From positions 329,438-393,437 of the forward strand of contig VRVR01000013.1 in assembly GCA_009859145.1 (NCBI GenBank): a stretch of 64,000 bases of DNA. Reading direction: 5' to 3'. Below, piece after piece: positions 61,848 through 64,000 of the stretch. Source of the DNA: Andalucia godoyi (Eukaryota; Discoba; Jakobea; Jakobida; Andaluciidae). The notes beneath the pieces were generated by a model, which ran no database searches, was not told where the DNA came from, and was given only the letters and a program-made list of their open reading frames with translations. Numbering within the stretch: position 1 is the stretch's first letter; each line of letters opens with the position of its first letter. The translations under genes were made by a program, and so were the position numbers.

Positions 61848-63875
61848 TTACGCTTGGTAGCCAAGGCGCTGCCGATTCGCATAAGGGAAGACAGGCTTCT
61901 TTTGCGCTCCAACTCCACTTTGATGGTACGCAACCATCGGGTTTCTGTGAGTTGTGTACTTCTTGTTCTTGTAATCATACACAGAGTACGATCGCTTATT
62001 GAAACAGTTCTTTTGCGCAATCCCTTGAACGTAAATGGAGTCCCTTTCCGTGTTGTCATCATTGTCCCAGTATCGCTGGCCGCTCTCGTCCAAGAAACCA
62101 AGACCGTTATTCTGGCAGTCCACAGTGGTGGCCAGTCCGTTTGAACCGGCGTTTGCAGGGCCGGCATGCAGATTCTGCGAACGAATGGTGACCAACTTGC
62201 CGCGCGTCTTCAGTCCAGAGTTTCCGGGGCCGCGATAGTAACCAGGCTTCACAATGATGAGGTCGCGGTTGAACTGCTGCAGAGATCCAGATGCGGATGG
62301 CTGTCCATGCATCAAGCCATACGGTCCATTTGCGCAATCACTCGGGTTTCTGCAGTTGATGAGGGCTCTGTCCAAAGCACGCTGAATGGTCCGATACGGC
62401 TTGTGTGGAGAGCCATCCCCTCCGTTAATTTCGCTGGCGTCCAAATCATAATCGGATCCAGATGTGTCAACATAAATATCCGAAATTCTCAAATCATTCA
62501 GCCGTGCATTTTCTGCAGAATAGCTCAGCCCTCTGCCCGTCATGGATGCAAAGTCCCCCGTGGGGTTCTTGTCTACCAAAGACAAGAAGACATCGGTGAG
62601 CACGGAGGGTTCGTATTCGTCGTAGCCGTACTGGTCTCGATGGCGAGGAGTCATGCATCGGTAGTATCCGACGTTATTAGTCAGAGGATCCAGTGCATGT
62701 GCAGGAGAGGAAGGCTCGGAGTAGGATGCCCACGAGTAGAAGCAGCATTTTGTGCCACAAAGAACCCACGAGTTTGCCGTATCACATGTTGCAATGGAAG
62801 CTGGAGACGTGTATTTCGTCTGGAACACGCAGTAAGCCTTGTTGGACGGATACAAATTTTGTCCGCGGACAGTCAGCTCTGTGTTTCCCCACATTGGAGC
62901 TCTTTGCAAATACGGGATTGGACTTCCTACATTCGAAGAGATATTCGTCACCAGGTCGTCTCGCGTAGAGATCTTGATGGAGGCTGGCAAGGCACTCGTA
63001 ACTGTAAACGCAATTGTGTTAGTTGTGAGCGATCGGGTGGGCGTTGCGTCAATTTCGTATCCAAGCTTGATCGTCCCCGTAACCATGCTGGCTGTTCCGG
63101 ACAGACACGTCCATACCGACACCAATGAACTCGTATCCTTGACCCACTTGGCGATTGTCTTGTCAAGCAAAGCAGGTGCTGCGCTGTAGAAGTAGCAGTA
63201 GACATGAGAGGCATCTCGGAAAGGAACCTGTGTTAGCGAAGCACGGGTATACTGGATTGTCAGCGTTGTGGCTCCTTCTGCAGGGAAGGTGGTATTCACG
63301 GAAGAGCTCGATCCTGCCAGATTGAGTGCAGCAAGCGTGCCAGGAAGCGTTGCACTTCCGAATATCCGATACTTCAAGTACGAACCGGACCCCGATGACA
63401 GGTAGCCGGACCAGATCTGCCCGTCGTTGGTGACCGTAATGTACATTTCATCACAGTAGGTTGCGTTTGACCTTAATGTGTCCGTGAAAGAACTTGTTCC
63501 CGTGCTGAAAATGCAGTACCCGGTCGTTTTCTTAGCCGAGTACACAAAATCGGGAGTGACACACGTAATCATCGCTTCGGAGACCCAAACAGCTGGAACA
63601 CTCCAAGTCATGCCCTTGTAAGACGGGCCTTCTGCGAATCTACAGGAGAGGAACTGAGTGTACCGAAAATCCGTTCCCCATATGGTGAGCAGAGCACGAC
63701 CGGAAGCCGGTCCGTCAGACGGAACTACCTTGGTAACACGCGGAGTAGGAACATTCAGAGTGGCCCCGAGATACGCGCTGTTGTCGTAGTCCGAGTCCAC
63801 ATCCTGGAGCGCGAGCACAGCAGGCAAGATGCCAACCACAGTGACGAGCACCGCAAGAAAAATGAACCGTTTCAT
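61848..63875 (-). CDS. Secreted IPT/TIG and beta-helix protein
   Basis: A 675-residue protein with a signal peptide (MKRFIFLAVLVTVVGILPAV). An IPT/TIG-type immunoglobulin fold follows (PRVTKVVPSDGPASGRALLT, then IWGTDF), with at least one further TIG-like unit near residue 330 (GNTELTVRGQNLYPSN) and many cysteines suited to an oxidising compartment. Residues 500-650 look like the start of a right-handed parallel beta-helix: DGSPHKPYRTIQRALDRAL is the usual PbH entry motif, followed by DLIIVKPGYYRG, LVTIRSQN and YVQGIAQKNC. The helix stops abruptly at YANRQRLGYQA with no membrane anchor, so it may be truncated or continue in an unrecognised exon. TIG plus beta-helix proteins in protists and animals (PKHD1-like, for example) are adhesive surface proteins. 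The role here is inferred. Confidence 0.78.
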   Translation of the reverse strand: MKRFIFLAVLVTVVGILPAVLALQDVDSDYDNSAYLGATLNVPTPRVTKVVPSDGPASGRALLTIWGTDFRYTQFLSCRFAEGPSYKGMTWSVPAVWVSEAMITCVTPDFVYSAKKTTGYCIFSTGTSSFTDTLRSNATYCDEMYITVTNDGQIWSGYLSSGSGSYLKYRIFGSATLPGTLAALNLAGSSSSVNTTFPAEGATTLTIQYTRASLTQVPFRDASHVYCYFYSAAPALLDKTIAKWVKDTSSLVSVWTCLSGTASMVTGTIKLGYEIDATPTRSLTTNTIAFTVTSALPASIKISTRDDLVTNISSNVGSPIPYLQRAPMWGNTELTVRGQNLYPSNKAYCVFQTKYTSPASIATCDTANSWVLCGTKCCFYSWASYSEPSSPAHALDPLTNNVGYYRCMTPRHRDQYGYDEYEPSVLTDVFLSLVDKNPTGDFASMTGRGLSYSAENARLNDLRISDIYVDTSGSDYDLDASEINGGDGSPHKPYRTIQRALDRALINCRNPSDCANGPYGLMHGQPSASGSLQQFNRDLIIVKPGYYRGPGNSGLKTRGKLVTIRSQNLHAGPANAGSNGLATTVDCQNNGLGFLDESGQRYWDNDDNTERDSIYVQGIAQKNCFNKRSYSVYDYKNKKYTTHRNPMVAYHQSGVGAQKKPVFPYANRQRLGYQA

Positions 63876-64000
63876 TAATGTTGCATAACCAGAAAAGCGA
63901 AGCGAAAGAAGCGTGAAGGAGCAAATATGAAGAAGAAATTGAAGTATGAAACAAAGGAAGAGAGAAAGAGAGAAAGAGAGAAGAAGAGAAACGAAACGGT
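63876..64000. promoter_or_regulatory. Upstream region of the secreted protein gene
   Basis: Purine-rich on the plus strand (GAGAAAGA units from about 63956), so the minus-strand leader is CT-rich. It is cut by the window edge. Confidence 0.45.

Overview
This is a stretch of nuclear DNA from a unicellular eukaryote. The evidence is a set of eukaryote-only genes (ATM kinase, GLE1, PAAF1, ataxin-10, LSM12, mitochondrial ATP synthase subunit f, a LYR protein), the standard genetic code, and short GT-AG introns of about 90-230 bp that are absent from most genes. Genes are packed tightly on both strands, often head-to-head or tail-to-tail with 100-700 bp between them. Two large TPR proteins, one with calmodulin-binding IQ motifs, would suit a flagellate. 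OvoA and RIT1 fit a free-living protist. I cannot name the species from sequence alone.

Layout. 0.8-10.5 kb: two divergent TPR-protein genes, the second with a 39-residue polyglutamine tract and five IQ motifs. The DNA between them holds a nested transposon pair: a hAT element with terminal inverted repeats and an 8-bp target duplication, sitting inside an older interspersed repeat. 10.8-18.3 kb: an unrecognised multi-pass membrane protein, a small unknown protein and a WD40 protein. 18.6-31.6 kb: ATP synthase subunit f (two exons), RIT1 (initiator-tRNA ribosyl-phosphate transferase), a three-exon ATM/Tel1 kinase of about 2,890 residues and PAAF1/Rpn14. 31.9-32.4 kb: a second copy of the interspersed repeat, which still carries the N-terminal coding remnant of a TnpB/Fanzor-like protein. 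32.6-38.8 kb: ataxin-10, an alpha/beta hydrolase, a possible small two-exon gene, an LRR protein and LSM12. 39.3-45.8 kb: a single ORF joining a complete FEN/asteroid-type nuclease domain to a DExH helicase. 45.9-52.5 kb: a LYR-motif protein, a small membrane protein with one intron, OvoA (ovothiol synthesis), a possible Cys-rich small gene and an EVH1/VASP-like protein. 52.7-64 kb: GLE1 (its first exon recovered by splicing), a possible small ORF, a 2,213-residue type I membrane protein ending in a lysosomal-type GYxxI tail, and a secreted IPT/TIG plus beta-helix protein.

The genes do not form one pathway; this is ordinary housekeeping content. The points most worth following up are the nuclease-helicase fusion, the Fanzor-derived repeat interrupted by a hAT element, the giant PPC-repeat protein with a lysosomal sorting tail, and GA microsatellites that sit directly before start codons of several minus-strand genes. 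All functional assignments come from reading motifs; no database search was run.
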